NCBI GenBank assembly: GCA_900491605.1 | Contig: UESW01005086.1 | Span: forward strand, 62,001 to 126,000 | DNA: 64,000 nucleotides | Reading direction: 5' to 3' | Origin: Calamus simplicifolius | Taxonomy: Eukaryota > Streptophyta > Magnoliopsida > Arecales > Arecaceae | Position numbers and translations under genes: made by a program | Notes under the pieces: model-generated | What the model was told of the DNA's origin: nothing | The model's database searches: none | Seen by the model: the letters and a program-made list of their open reading frames with translations, nothing else | Shown here: piece by piece, positions 1 to 10,122 of the stretch | Numbering within the stretch: position 1 is the stretch's first letter | Layout of the letters: each line of letters begins with the position of its first letter

Positions 1-1556
1 AGATCATTAGATCTTCTGTAGGTAAGCATGTGATCCTTCGTTCCTTGCAAATACATTAGTACCTTCTTTGCAGCTCTCCAATAATCTATTCCTGGATTAC
101 TTTGATATCTGCCTAGCATCCCGACAACAAAACTGATGTCTAGCATGGTACATGTCTGAGCATACATCAAGCTACCAACAATTGATGCATAAGGTATTTC
201 TTCTATTTGTTTGTGTTCCAATTCATTCTTTGGACATTGCATAAGGCTGAATTTATCTTCCTTCTGAATTGGGACAATAGTTGCAGAGTATTTTTTCATG
301 TTGAATTTCTTAAGAACTTTATTAATATATGTCTTCTGGGACAAACCTAACATTCCTTGTGATCTATCATGAAATATTTCGATTCCAATCACATAGGATG
401 CATCACCCATATCTTTCATTTCAAAGTTTTTAGAGAGAAAATTCTTGGTCTCATACAATAGGCCAAGGTCATTAGTAGCTAGCTCTTATCATCAACATAC
501 ATAATCAAAAATATAATTTTGCTCCCATTGACCTTCAGATATATACACCGATCAATGGTATTTTCTTTAAATCCAAAGGATGTAATGGTATCATTGAACT
601 TAAGATACCATTGTCGGGAAGCTTGTTTAAGTCCGTATATTGACTTCTTCAGTTTACATATCATGTGTTCCTTTACTTCAAATAAAAAGCTTTCAGGTTG
701 GTCCATATAAACCTCTTCATTCAAACTCCCATTTAGAAAGGCGGTTTTCACATCCATTTGATGCAACTCTAAATCATAATGAGCTACTAGTGCCATAATA
801 ATTCTAAATGAGTCTTTCTTAGAGACTGTGTGTAGTCAATGCCACACTTTTGAGTAAAACCTTTGGCAACAAGTCTGGCTTTACAACATTCAATATTGTC
901 ATTTGAGTCGCGTTGGTCTTAAAGATCCATTTACACCCAACTCTTTTACAACCTTCAAGCAATTCAACAAGATCCCAGACTGCATTGTAATCCATTGATT
1001 TTAACTCATCTTGCATAGCATCTAACCATTTAGATGAATTAGCACTTTGCATGGCTTGTGAAAAAGAAACTGGATCATCATTAATACCCAAATCAAAATC
1101 TAATTCTTGTAGATAAACTACATAATCATCAGAAATAGTGGTTCTTCTTTGTCGTTGAGACTTTCTTAATGCTACTTCATTGGGTTCATTTATTGCAAGT
1201 TCATTAGTAATATCATCATTCTGTGGTATTTGATCATTAATTTGTTGTTCTTGAAAGTTATTAAAAGGTTCAACAACTCTAGGAACAACAACTTGAGAAG
1301 AAGTTATAGGTGAAGAAACTTGCACCTTAACTTCTTGAATTTCCACTTTATGTGGTTCCAAACTCCCACTAATTTCATTATTCTCAATGAACCTTGCATT
1401 TCCAGATTCAACAATTCTTGTACTATGGTTAGGACAATAAAATTTATACCCTTTTGATCTTTTTGGATAACCAATGAAGAAACCACTGGTTGTTCTTGAG
1501 TCCAACTTCTTTTCATATGGATTGTAAATCCTTACTTCCGGGGCAACCCCAAACAT
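1..1556 (-). pseudogene. copia integrase C-terminus, reverse transcriptase and start of RNase H (broken)
   Basis: The upper part (819-1556) has the post-integrase segment (GFFIGYPKRSKGYKFY, then the linker) and the start of RT with DELKSMDYNAVWDLV and GCKWIFKTN. A frameshift follows. The next open segment (479-796) carries DVKTAFLNGSLNEEVYMDQP, YGLKQASRQWY and the catalytic MYVDD box. Below 479 the frame shifts again; reverse-strand translation still shows FEMKDMGDASYVIGIEI, GLSQKTYINKVLKKFNM and YQSNPGIDYWRAAKKVL, the usual RT thumb and the path to RNase H. The RNase H catalytic part lies outside the window. In an intact element this would copy the genomic RNA into DNA in the cytoplasmic particle. 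At least two frameshifts make it non-functional. Confidence 0.85.
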
Positions 1557-2330
1557 GTAAATGCCTCAAAATGGGTTTCCTTCCTATCCACAGTTCAAAA
1601 GGAGTCTTTGGAACTGCCTTACTAGGAACCCTATTTAGCAAATACATAGCGGTCTTTAAAGCATGCATCCACAATAATGAGGGTAATGATGAATTGCTTA
1701 ACATACTCCTAACCATGTCTATTAGAGTTCGATTACGCCTTTCTGCAACACCATTTTGGTCTGGTGTTCCAGGCATTGTGTATTGAGCACATATGCCATG
1801 CTTTTCAAGGAATTTGACAAATGGACCAGGACATTGTCCAGATTCATCATACTTTTCATAATATTCACCACCTCTATCAGACCTAACAATTTTTACTTTT
1901 ATGTCTAGTTGTCTTTTAACCTCATTGATAAACACTTCTAGAGCATTTACCGATTGAGATTTTTCATGCAATAAATAGACATAGCCATAACATGAAAAAT
2001 CATCAATAAAGGTGATAAAATACTTTTCTCTACCAAAAGATGGAACATCAAAAGGCCCAGATATCGGTGTGTATAATTTCAAGGAGCTATTTACTTCTTG
2101 TGGCACTTTTCTTGATTGTCTATTTTATGTGTTTTCCTTTAATACAATCCACACAAATCCCAAGATCAGTAAAATCTAAATCAGGAAGGATTTCATTCTT
2201 TACTAATCTCTCAATTCTTTCTTTGGATATATGATCCAAACGTTTATGCCACAAGTAAGCTAATTGTTTATTTACTAAACCATGTTTAGTACCAACATTA
2301 GATGCAAGGTTAACAATGTCTCAGCAAAAA
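1513..2330 (-). pseudogene. copia integrase (HHCC plus catalytic core), broken
   Basis: The N-terminal zinc-binding region is at about 2110-2290, reading LWHKRLDHISKERIERL and ending CVDCIKGK, a good GAG-pre-integrase/HHCC module. The core is open from 2106 to 1513: FITFIDDFSCYGYVYLL supplies the first Asp, IVRSDRGGEYY the second, and DQNGVAERRNRT the Glu, so the DDE triad is present. LLWMHALKTAMYLLNRVP and TPFELWIGRKP follow, as in copia integrases. The product would join retrotransposon cDNA to chromosomal DNA. A stop or frame change separates the HHCC part from the core, and another separates the core from the RT frame. Confidence 0.88.
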
Positions 2331-2510
2331 GACTATCAAGCTTAAATTTGTACAAACCATCAGAAAGAATACCAGAACCAATAAGATGATTGTGTTTAAA
2401 CAAACTGAAACATCCATTTCCAAATTTAAAAGAATATCCAACTGAGTCAAGTTTGGATAAAGAAACTAGATTACGAGAAATAAAAGGGACATAAAGCGTT
2501 TGAAAAAGAT

Positions 2511-3381
2511 TTAATGATGTCCAGTGTCTAGAATCAAACGATAGGTTCCAACAGCTTCAACTGGAACTTTGACTCTGTTTCCCATTGAGACAAAGTTTTC
2601 ATTTGGGTTTATGATTTGGATCGTAAGGAATCTCTGCATCGTATTAGAAACATGAGTGGTACAATCAGTATCAATCCACCAAGTATTATAAGGAACTTCT
2701 GTTAGGTTTGATTCGAAACATACAAAAGCCGTAGGCTTACCTTTCTTTTCGAACCACACCTTACGTTTCAGGCAATCTTTCTGATAGTGTCCATGCTTTT
2801 TGCAAAAGTGACACTTATCATCCTTTTGTTCCTTCTTGTGGATTGGGCAGATGACCCATTTATCTTTAGTGGTTGTTGCTTGCTCTTTCCTTTCTTATAT
2901 TTCTTTGATTTCTTTCTAGCTCCTTGTTGACCCATGAGATTAATAAAATGATTTCCATGTTTCTTAATTCTTGCTTCCTCTTGAATGAGCATACTTTGTA
3001 GTTCATTCACATTCCACTTATCCTTCATAGTGTTATAACTCATGTGAAATGGACCATACTCAGGAGGCAAGGAATTGATAATGAATTGCACAAGAAAATT
3101 CTCATTCACTTCCAATCCCATAGTGTTTAGTCTTGCTGCTATGTTTGTCATTTCAACAACATGCTCATGCATAGTACGAGAACCATCAAACTTAATATTG
3201 GTTAAAGTACTCATCAATATCCCAGCAAGTGACTTATCAGCAGAGTCAGATTGGGAACGCGCTTCCACAAACTTCAGAAATTCCTTAGCACTTTCAGTAA
3301 CAGAATTGTGGACTTGATATTGTTTGCTACAGTCATTCGCATGAACATCAGGTTAAGTCTGTTTGATATTTCCCAAGACTT
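2511..3381 (-). pseudogene. copia gag with zinc knuckle and protease, broken
   Basis: Gag is read from about 3381 (SWEISNRLNLMFMR, the usual copia gag context) through KSLAGILMSTLTNIKFDG and LNTMGLEVNENFLVQFIINSLP. Across a frameshift near 2830 comes a clear CX2CX4HX4C knuckle, CHFCKKHGHYQKDC, at about 2771-2812. The protease follows at 2511-2759 with NTWWIDTDCTTHVSN. The family normally has DSGA or DTGA in the active site; here the Gly is replaced and the motif reads DTDC, so the protease should be inactive even without the frameshifts. The gag start was lost at the junction with the gypsy sequence. Confidence 0.85.
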
Positions 3382-3410
3382 ATGAACATCAGGTTAAGTC
3401 AGATTGGGAA
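3341..3410. other. copia/gypsy junction with copied filler DNA
   Basis: Copia gag can be read to about 3381. Then 3382-3400 repeats, base for base, the 19 bases at 3341-3359 (ATGAACATCAGGTTAAGTC). Overlapping its last four bases, 3397-3410 repeats the 14 bases at 3244-3257 (AGTCAGATTGGGAA). Gypsy gag then begins at about 3406, aligning with 14411 of the second copy and sharing GGGAA with the filler. The block is thus two short copies of nearby copia sequence linked by 4-5 base microhomologies. Confidence 0.8.
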
Positions 3411-4590
3411 AAGTCAGCCTCGTCCACCCGGATGTACTTCTGGGCATGGATCAGAAGTTCGGAGCAGGAACCCGGTGGCTTTTTGTCAAGAGAGTACGCG
3501 AAGCGAGAAGGGCGAAGCCCCCGCTTCAGAGACAGGGTAGCCACTGAGTCTTCCAGGTTGTAGACCTCCAGGGCGGCTTCTTTGAACTGGGCAACATAAT
3601 CCCGAAGGGGCTCGCCATTCTTCTGCTGAACGGCAAACAAACTGTCTGCCACCCTCGGGATCTTCCGGCAGGCATCAAAGTGGGCCAGAAAAGCCCTCTC
3701 CAACTGGCGGAAGGAGTTGATGCTTCATGCTGACAAACGAGAATACCAGGCCCGGGCAGCCTTTTTCAGAGTAGCTGGGAAAGTAACACACATAAGTGAG
3801 TCAGTGGCCCCCTGAACTTGTATGAGTACCTTGTAGCTCTCCAAATGGTCCAGGGGTCCGTGGTTCCGTCGTATGGGTCCAGTTGAGGAAGGCGGAACCT
3901 GGTGGAGATGGGCTCCTCCATGATGCGATGGGACAGGGGAGGCCGACTGTCGTAATCCATCTCTGGCAGGTGGGTGATCCGACGGCTAAGCTCCTCCAGC
4001 TTCTGATTACACTCCTCGAGTCAACGCTCGGCTCGACGAGACATTCGGCCATCAAAGGAGCCCTCCCCGAAGATTCAGAAGAAGAGCGAGGGCGGCGACG
4101 CCGCGTGGGCACTCTGCCTCCTTTCCGTGTCGCCGTTTAGGAGAAACACTGGCGTGGCAAGAGGGAGACCGGAGCCTCTTGAATGCTTCATGGTGATGTG
4201 GCTTGGCCGGGGATCGGCGGCGATGATCTGCAGGAACTGGCGATCTCTGGCGGAAGGAATGCTGGCTGGGCTGCATCACCCCCGGGATAGACGGGTTCAG
4301 CTTCGGTTGCTGCACGGCCGCTTGCTGGTGCTGCAGGCCCTGAACCATCGCTGCCAACGACTGGACCTGCGTGGCCAGGGCAGTGAATCGATCCTCCTGG
4401 AGTTGTTGCGGAGCAGACGCAGGGACGTCATTCTGTGGAGCAGAAGGCCCTGCCCTCTGGAGATGCAGAGGCTCTGGAGGACTGGATGCGAGAGCCGAGG
4501 GGGCCTCCCGGGTGGACCAGCCCCGCAGCGCTGCCCCCCAGCGTGACCGGCTGAAACTCCTTTTGTTCTAGTCGTCACCATGGCTTTAAG
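3406..4590 (-). pseudogene. second copy of the Tat gypsy gag, truncated and frameshifted
   Basis: This is nearly the same sequence as 14411-15600 in the same orientation. It is preceded by its own primer-binding site (4651-4662) and LTR (4666-5858). The start ATG is at 4579-4581 (MVTTRTKGVSAG). The reading frame changes several times: near 4350, near 4080, near 3960 with a deletion by the FGELQGTH segment, and again by 3700. The last part, MERAFLAHFDACRKIPRVAD through RGLRPSRFAYSLDKKPPGS, is the C-terminal half of a Retrotrans_gag domain. Sequence stops matching gypsy at 3406, where the copia begins, so everything downstream of mid-gag is missing. Confidence 0.88.
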
Positions 4591-4650
4591 AGCTCAAAGA
4601 CAGGAGAAGAAGAAAGCTGCTGGTTCAACGTCTTTCTCACACTCCCCCTA

Positions 4651-4662
4651 CCTGGCGTGCCA
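4651..4662 (-). other. second primer-binding site, next to shared LTR
   Basis: TGGCACGCCAGG in element sense lies three bases inside the LTR end at 4666 and just ahead of the second gag. Its presence proves that the left LTR also begins an element. Confidence 0.75.
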
Positions 4663-4665
4663 ATC

Positions 4666-5858
4666 TGATGACGCCAAGTCACCTTCCTCAAACGTCGGGG
4701 AAGACGGACATCCTTCTCCTCGAAGTCCTGCAAGAAAAGTCCCCCGGAGACCGATGGCGCCGGTGGGGACCCTCCGACGATAAAGTTAGTCACTTGGGCT
4801 CAGACAGAGAACCGCTCCAGCGAAGAAGAGCTGAGGTGGTTAGGGTTTTTGCTGGGAGGAAGAAGCTCAGAAAAACCAGAGTTCAAATCCCACTTACAGC
4901 ACGAGCACGTGCCTTTATACCTGTCCGAATACCCTAGCTTACAGCTCCGGGAGATCACCATCGTACCATCGCTGTGCGTGCCGGAGACATCCCGTACCGC
5001 TTGCTGGCACGATATCATACGTGTCCAGTAGCTGTGAAGGCGTTCAGTGCACGCCGCCGGTTGATATGACCGGGCGCCATTGCAAGCGGTAGCGAATCGT
5101 ACGTCGTGGCGAGGCATAGCGATGCACAGGGACATGCAACGCGCCAAACACCGTTATGAGGTATGACCCTCCGTAATGGGGCGCAATCACGGGAGTACCG
5201 AATCGTACGCCGTGGCGAGGCATGGCGAGGCACAGGGACATGCAACGCGCCAAACACCCTTATGAGGCATGGCCCTCCGTAACGGGGTGCAATCACGGAG
5301 TACCAAATCGTACACCATGGTGAGGCATGGCCATGCACTGAGAATCATGTGTGAGCACCATGCAACCTGGTAGTTATCGTTTTCCTTGGCAGTTGAGTTG
5401 CATGCTGATCGCTGATGACTCCCCACCCTGGAGCCGAAGGGGGTCCCAGGGGTGGGAGAACGCTGGCGCACCCCGAGGTCAGTGAGGGTCACGGGGATAA
5501 GGAAATGCCAGTACACCTCGACCCCGAGAGAGTCCCGAGGTCAAGGACTGGTGGCCCCACCCAGCGACCCCGAGGGGGTCCCGGGGGGGGGCAATGCTGA
5601 TGCACCCCGACCCCGAGAGGGTCCCGGGTCAAGGACTGGTGGCCCCACCCAGCGACCCCGAGGGGGTCCCGGGGGTGGGGCAATGCTGATGCACCCCGAC
5701 CCCGAGAGGGTCCCGGGGTCAAGGACTGGTGGCCCCACCCAACGACCCCGAGGGGATCTCGGGGGTGGGGAATGCTGATGCACCCCGACCCCGAGAGGGT
5801 CCCGGGGTCGATAGCTGCCGTTACCTTCTATTTTGACGATGCGGGATCAATCATATCA
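4666..5858 (-). repeat. Tat gypsy LTR, inner/shared copy (3' LTR)
   Basis: The LTR is bounded by TG...CA. In element sense it begins TGATATGATTGATCCC at 5858 and ends ...GTCATCA at 4666. It matches 15675-16881 throughout; the two diverge exactly beyond 5858 and 16881. On its upstream side lies a G-rich polypurine tract (from 5859), so it acts as the 3' LTR of the full element. On its other side a PBS follows (4651-4662), so it also acts as the 5' LTR of the truncated gag copy. Inside are 88-90-bp GC-rich tandem units (about 5420-5810) and roughly 107-bp units (about 5090-5340). Confidence 0.9.
5420..5815. repeat. GC-rich tandem units within LTR (88-90 bp)
   Basis: The block starting TCAAGGACTGGTGGCCCCAC recurs at 5541, 5629 and 5719, separated by units rich in CCCCGAGAGGGTCCCGGG. 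The matching block in the other LTR (16561, 16651, 16741) has an exact 90-bp period. Long overlapping ORFs here (up to 108 codons) are products of repeat composition and not genes. Confidence 0.85.
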
Positions 5859-5886
5859 GATGCCCCCTCGCCCCTGGGGCGAAGCG
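5859..5886 (-). other. polypurine tract of Tat gypsy element
   Basis: In element sense the bases directly before the LTR start (TGATATGA) read CCAGGGGCGAGGGGGCATC. This G-rich purine run is in the right place to prime plus-strand DNA synthesis. The equivalent position next to the outer LTR (16882 on) has no such tract, which shows which LTR is the 3' one. Confidence 0.7.
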
Positions 5887-6364
5887 GGTCCCACTGCTGA
5901 GGCTCAAGGGGCGTTCTCCACGTGGCTGATCCCCGTCCTTGTCTTTTATGCGGACAGTGCGGGGAATGTAAGGAGGCGGCCTTCCATACACTGCCTGCCG
6001 CGCGATCGCCCTCGAAAGTGAGGACTGGCTCTTCGGGGCTCGAGCAAAAAGCTGCATCATCATTTCCTTTCATTACGGCGACGTCAGCGGGGTCCCACCA
6101 CTGGCTGGGGGCGTGCCGCACCACGCGCCGGGGCATTCCTCGAGGCGAGCCAGCGTATGGCGAGGAGCCACATGGCCGACGAGACATGGCAAGACGTTTT
6201 GAAAGCCCGATAAAGCTAGGTGGGGGGGGGGACTGACGCCATACCGCCTTTGCCATTGTCTTCTTCCTCGCTTGCTCCCCAACTTCCTCTGCAACCTGCG
6301 AGCCCGCGCCTAGTCTTTCTCCTCCTAGGTCAGCTTTTCCCACCTTAGACTTACCTCTTCACTT

Positions 6365-7243
6365 ATGAGCTCCCCCTCTTGGACCTCGGAGGACAGTTCT
6401 AAGAACCGTCCTCCCTCTGTGAGCCGTCGTATCTCTCCTACCCCCTCTCCCCAAATGAGTGGTCCTTTGATTCAGAGGACCGCATCCCTCTGGCCCGGCG
6501 ATGGGTCACCGGTGGAGCCCCATCGAGGGGCCGTCGGCTGGAGGCCGGTGCCTCCTCGAGGGCGGAGGAGTCCCCAGAAGGGACAGCCTCCACAATGACA
6601 CAGTTGGACCTGGAAAGAATCCGGGCCCGCTATAGGATCCCCCGAGAGGTTAAGTTATTCCCGCCAACTCCCGATGACATGGTCATCTCCTCCTGACCCG
6701 GTCGGGTGGCTCTTTACGAGATCTGCTTACAGGCGGGTCTCCGCCCTCCCTTTCCCCCTTTCTTCGTCAATCTCCTTGACTTCTATTCTTGACCCCTTCC
6801 CAGTTAGTTCCAAATTCTTATTGCGTCGTTAGCGCTTTCGTCATTCTCTGTCACCACCTAAACGTCACCCCCCGAATCAGCCTGTTCCGATCTTTTTACT
6901 CCCTCCGAGCCCAAAGGGTTGGTGGCTGTTTCAGCCCCGACCCAATAGGGTCCTAAAGCTCCTTCCCTTCGTCGATTAAGGGATGGAAGTCCCGCTTCTT
7001 CTTTGCCAATGTCGATCAAGTCCGGCCCCAGTGGGGAGATCCCGACCTCCGGGGGAATGCCGTTGCGATCCAGCCTGGGGACCGGGAGGCATTGGGATTA
7101 CTGCTAGCCATCGAGATTCCCCGATACACTCTGCTACTATTGGAGGACAACCTGGAGTCGGCGGGCCTCATCTCCCACCGGGGTAAGCCTTCTCCACCCT
7201 TAGCCAAAACTCCACTCCTTTGCCCCTCTCCTTCTTGTTTCTC

Positions 7244-7291
<48 letters not shown>

Positions 7292-8611
7292 TTTAAATTT
7301 GTTATGAAAACCCAGCTTATATCATGCAGCGATGAAGATACTGGTGGCAAAGCTGTTGAGAGCCGCCTCCAAGAAAAGGGCCCGGGAAGGACCATCCAGA
7401 GGTCAGCAGGCCCCAGCCTCGAAGCGCCCGATGGCACGTGCCTCCCCTTCGGCACAAGTCTCTCCACCCCCAGCTCCGCAAAATGTCCCGGTTATCCCGG
7501 AGGTCGACCTCACAGTCGACACTCCACCAGAGGTGGGAACGACCGCGGGAGCTGCCGCTGAAGAGCTAGTCGCGAGGGAGTCCATACCGACTGAAGAGCT
7601 CCCGGCTCCTGGGGGATCGACCCCACCAGACGTCACCAGGGACTGGGGTGAGGGACCGTCTGGTCCCGCGAGTCCACCCCTTGAGGGGTCGCCCAAAGGT
7701 GGCTCGCACAAGGAACCAGGGACAGCAGAGACGGCGGAGGGAGGCGGGAGCGAGCCTGGACCGCCCCGAAGATCCCTGGATGATGGCCGCTGGGCTGAGC
7801 GAGTCCTGGGCCCAATCTTTGATCCTAGGATTATTGAGGACCTCAGCCACCAGAGAGCGGGCGCGTTCTTTTGGGACTCCTATGCCGCCGTCGTCAGGGT
7901 AAGCGATCTTCTTGCCCCTTACCTTTTGTCTTACATACGTATACATTTTACTTTGCTGACCTGGGGCTTACACGTGCAGATCGCACACTCCCTGAAGGCC
8001 ACCAGGGAGGTAATTCACAGAGGGAAGATTCTTCTACGGGAGACGCAGAAAGAAGTTGAGGAGGCTCGACGCCGTGCAGAGGCGGCCGAGAAGGCGCTGG
8101 AGTCTGTCAAAGACACCTGTGCGAGCGAGGTGAAGGCCGCCGAGAGCCGGGCGGAGATTGAAGCTGATCGTGCGCGCGCAGCGCTCTCCCAAATGACGGA
8201 GGCTGAGAGCGCTGTCATGGCCAGAGACATGCACATCTCTGAGTTAACTTCAGCTCTCCGGGAGGCTGAAAGTCGAGCGGGCGCGGTGGCGGAAGAGGCA
8301 AGAGCGGCGAGGGAGGAAACCTGCCGGTGTGAGAAGGAGATAAGCCGCGCTCGGGAGGCTGAAAGGACCATGGCGGAAGCCCTTGCCGCAGAGAAAACCC
8401 GAGCCACTGGGCTCATAGAGGAATACAAGGCGTCTGGGCGCTTCGCAGATGACCTGGCCGAAGCTTCGGCAGCTGTATTTCTTGACGGGTTCCAGCACGG
8501 CAAAGAGAAGGTGGCCAGAGACCTGAACTTCCCCGGGCCTTGGAGGTTGAACTGGAGCGGTTGTCAGACTTGGCCCCTTCTGATGATGAGCCCGCACCAG
8601 CAGAGCCGTGA
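6365..8611 (+). pseudogene. antisense gene of Tat gypsy element (PF04195-like plant transposon protein), intron-containing, degenerate
   Basis: It lies between pol and the 3' LTR on the strand opposite gag-pol. The N-terminal part (about 6600-6790) reads LDLERIRARYRIPREVKLFP, VALYEICLQAGLRPPFPPFF and VNLLDFYS; then come KGWWLFQPRPNRVLKLLP (6910-6970) and FFFANVDQVRPQWGDPDLRG (7000-7060). These are typical of the putative gypsy-type transposon family PF04195. Two introns are visible: 7185-7329 (GTAAGC...ATGCAG, holding a TA microsatellite), whose removal joins LISHR in frame to MKILVAKLLRAASKK; and 7899-7979 (GTAAGC...GTGCAG, 81 bp, phase 0). The C-terminal half (about 8000-8500) is a long Ala/Glu/Arg-rich coiled coil. 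After a frame slip near 8540 the acidic tail APSDDEPAPAEP ends at 8611. Stops in the first exon (near 6697 and 6792) break it. Its function is unknown for the family. Confidence 0.8.
7246..7290. repeat. (TA)n microsatellite in an intron
   Basis: About 20 uninterrupted TA units lie inside the first recognisable intron (7185-7329) of the antisense gene. Confidence 0.95.
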
Positions 8612-9058
8612 GCTCGCACTTGTGATTTTGCCTTTTTCCCTCCTTGTTTTTGTAAGCCCGACAATGTCGGCATTTGTAGTCTCTTTCAATCAACAAAATA
8701 CTCTTCAAAATGCCTTCTGAATTGTCACTGACTTCATCGATTGATATGTAGCCTTACCGCCCCATTAGTTTTGATAGTTTCGGGAGGTAACTCCCCACCC
8801 GAGCTAGTCCGCCCTAGCTGTTTAAACCCGAAAGTTAGAGCCAGGGAGGGTAGAGTTCTCGGAGCGGAAACGCCGCCGGTCAGAAGTTAGGTAGGTAGGC
8901 TCCTTGGGGCTATCGGCGCAACGCCCTGTCATGTATCAGACCTTGTACTAAGTTGGCGTGTGGCTTTTGATGCCTACAGGAGTCGGCTTTTATCTGGCCA
9001 GGGGACTGTGCTGTCGGGTGTCGGGTCTTGGTTGTGAAGAGCCGGTGGTGCACCGCTC
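8612..9058. other. non-coding stretch between antisense gene and 99-bp repeat
   Basis: No coding signal is evident. It contains the likely 3' untranslated region of the antisense gene (TTTCAATCAACAAAATACTC near 8690) and a moderately GC-rich stretch leading into the tandem array. Confidence 0.5.
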
Positions 9059-10018
9059 CGCCAGCGGCTCACTGGGCTTTATGCCTGGTTAGTGCAGGGC
9101 TTTGAGTGCCGGCGAGGTGCTGAGCTTTTGTTGTTGAGAGCCAGTGGCACACTTCTCTGCCAGTGGTACACTGGGCTTTGTGCCTGGCTAGTGCAGGGCT
9201 TTGAGTGCCGGTGGGTGCCGGGCTTTTGTTGTTGAGAGCCAGTGGCACACTGCTCTGCCAGTGGTACACTGGGCTTTGTGCCTGGCTAGTGCAGGGCTTT
9301 GAGTGCCGGCGGGGTGCCAGGCTTTTATTGTTGAGAGCCAGTGGCACACTGCTCTGCCAGTGGTACACTGGGCTTTGTGCCTGGCTAGTGCAGGGCTTTG
9401 AGTGCCGACGGGGCGCCGGGCTTTTATTGTTGAGAGCCAGTGGCACACTGCTCTGCCAGTGGTACACTGGGCTTTATGCCTGGCTAGTGCAGGGCTTTGA
9501 GTGCCGGCGGGGTGCCGGGCTTTTGTTGTTGAGAGCTAGTGGCACACTGCTCTGCCAGTGGTACACTGCGCTTTGTGCCTGGCTAGTGCAGGGCTTTGAG
9601 TGCCGACGGGGCACGGGCTTTTGTTGTTGAGAGCCAGTGGCACACTGCTCTGCCAGTGGTACACTGGGCTTTGTGCCTGGCTAGTGCAGGGCTTTAAGTG
9701 CCGACGGGGCGCCGGGCTTTTGTTGTTGAGAGCCAGTGGCACACTGCTCTGCCAGTGGTACACTGGGCTTTGTGCCTGGCTAGTGCAGGGCTTTGAGTGC
9801 CGACGGGGCGCTGGGCTTTTGTTGTTGAGAGCCAGTGGCACACTGCTCTGCCAGTGGTACACTGGGCTTTGTGCCTGGCTAGTGTAGGGCTTTGAGTGCC
9901 GACGGGGCACCGGGCTTTTGTTGTTGAGAGCCAGTGGCACACTGCTCTGCCAGTGGTACACTGGGCTTTGTGCCTGGCTAGTGCAGGGCTTTGAGTGCCG
10001 ATGGGGCGCCGGGCTTTT
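9059..10018. repeat. 99-bp tandem repeat, about 9.7 units, in the Tat 3' region
   Basis: The phrase TGCCTGGCTAGTGCAGGGCT starts at 9082 (variant), 9181, 9279, 9378, 9477, 9576, 9674, 9773, 9872 and 9971, so the period is 98-99 bp. Units differ by single bases. The array lies between the end of integrase and the antisense gene. ORFs run through it on both strands because 99 is a multiple of three and stops are rare; they are repeat products. Confidence 0.95.
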
Positions 10019-10122
10019 CTGTGAAGATTTAAGTAGCTAAAATCGAATCTCGTTAATATTGAACAAGGGGCGAAGACCCAAATGAATACAGGGATGATAC
10101 TTTAACATGAAAGAGGAATACA

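Larger units (their letters stand above)
1..3381 (-). mobile_element. Ty1/copia retrotransposon, degenerate, cut by window edge
   Basis: Reading down the minus strand from 3381 gives gag, zinc knuckle, protease, integrase and then reverse transcriptase/RNase H. Integrase ahead of RT is the defining copia order. No LTR is seen: the 3' end lies beyond base 1 and the 5' end was lost at a rearranged junction near 3381-3410. Frameshifts separate every domain. The RT wording and the NPGIDYWRAAKKVL-type RNase H approach resemble Tork/Angela-like elements, but I would not fix the lineage without a tree. Confidence 0.9.

Noticed and set aside
5415..5783. ORFs in the LTR tandem repeats (also 16397-16905)
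   Set aside because: They lie in LTR minisatellites and occur on both strands with the repeat period; no coding evidence.
9205..9961. 141-codon repeat proteins on both strands
   Set aside because: A 99-bp unit divisible by three keeps frames open on both strands; composition product.
9059..10018. CRISPR-like array of direct repeats
   Set aside because: Units are contiguous with no unique spacers, the period is a uniform 99 bp, and it lies inside a plant retrotransposon.
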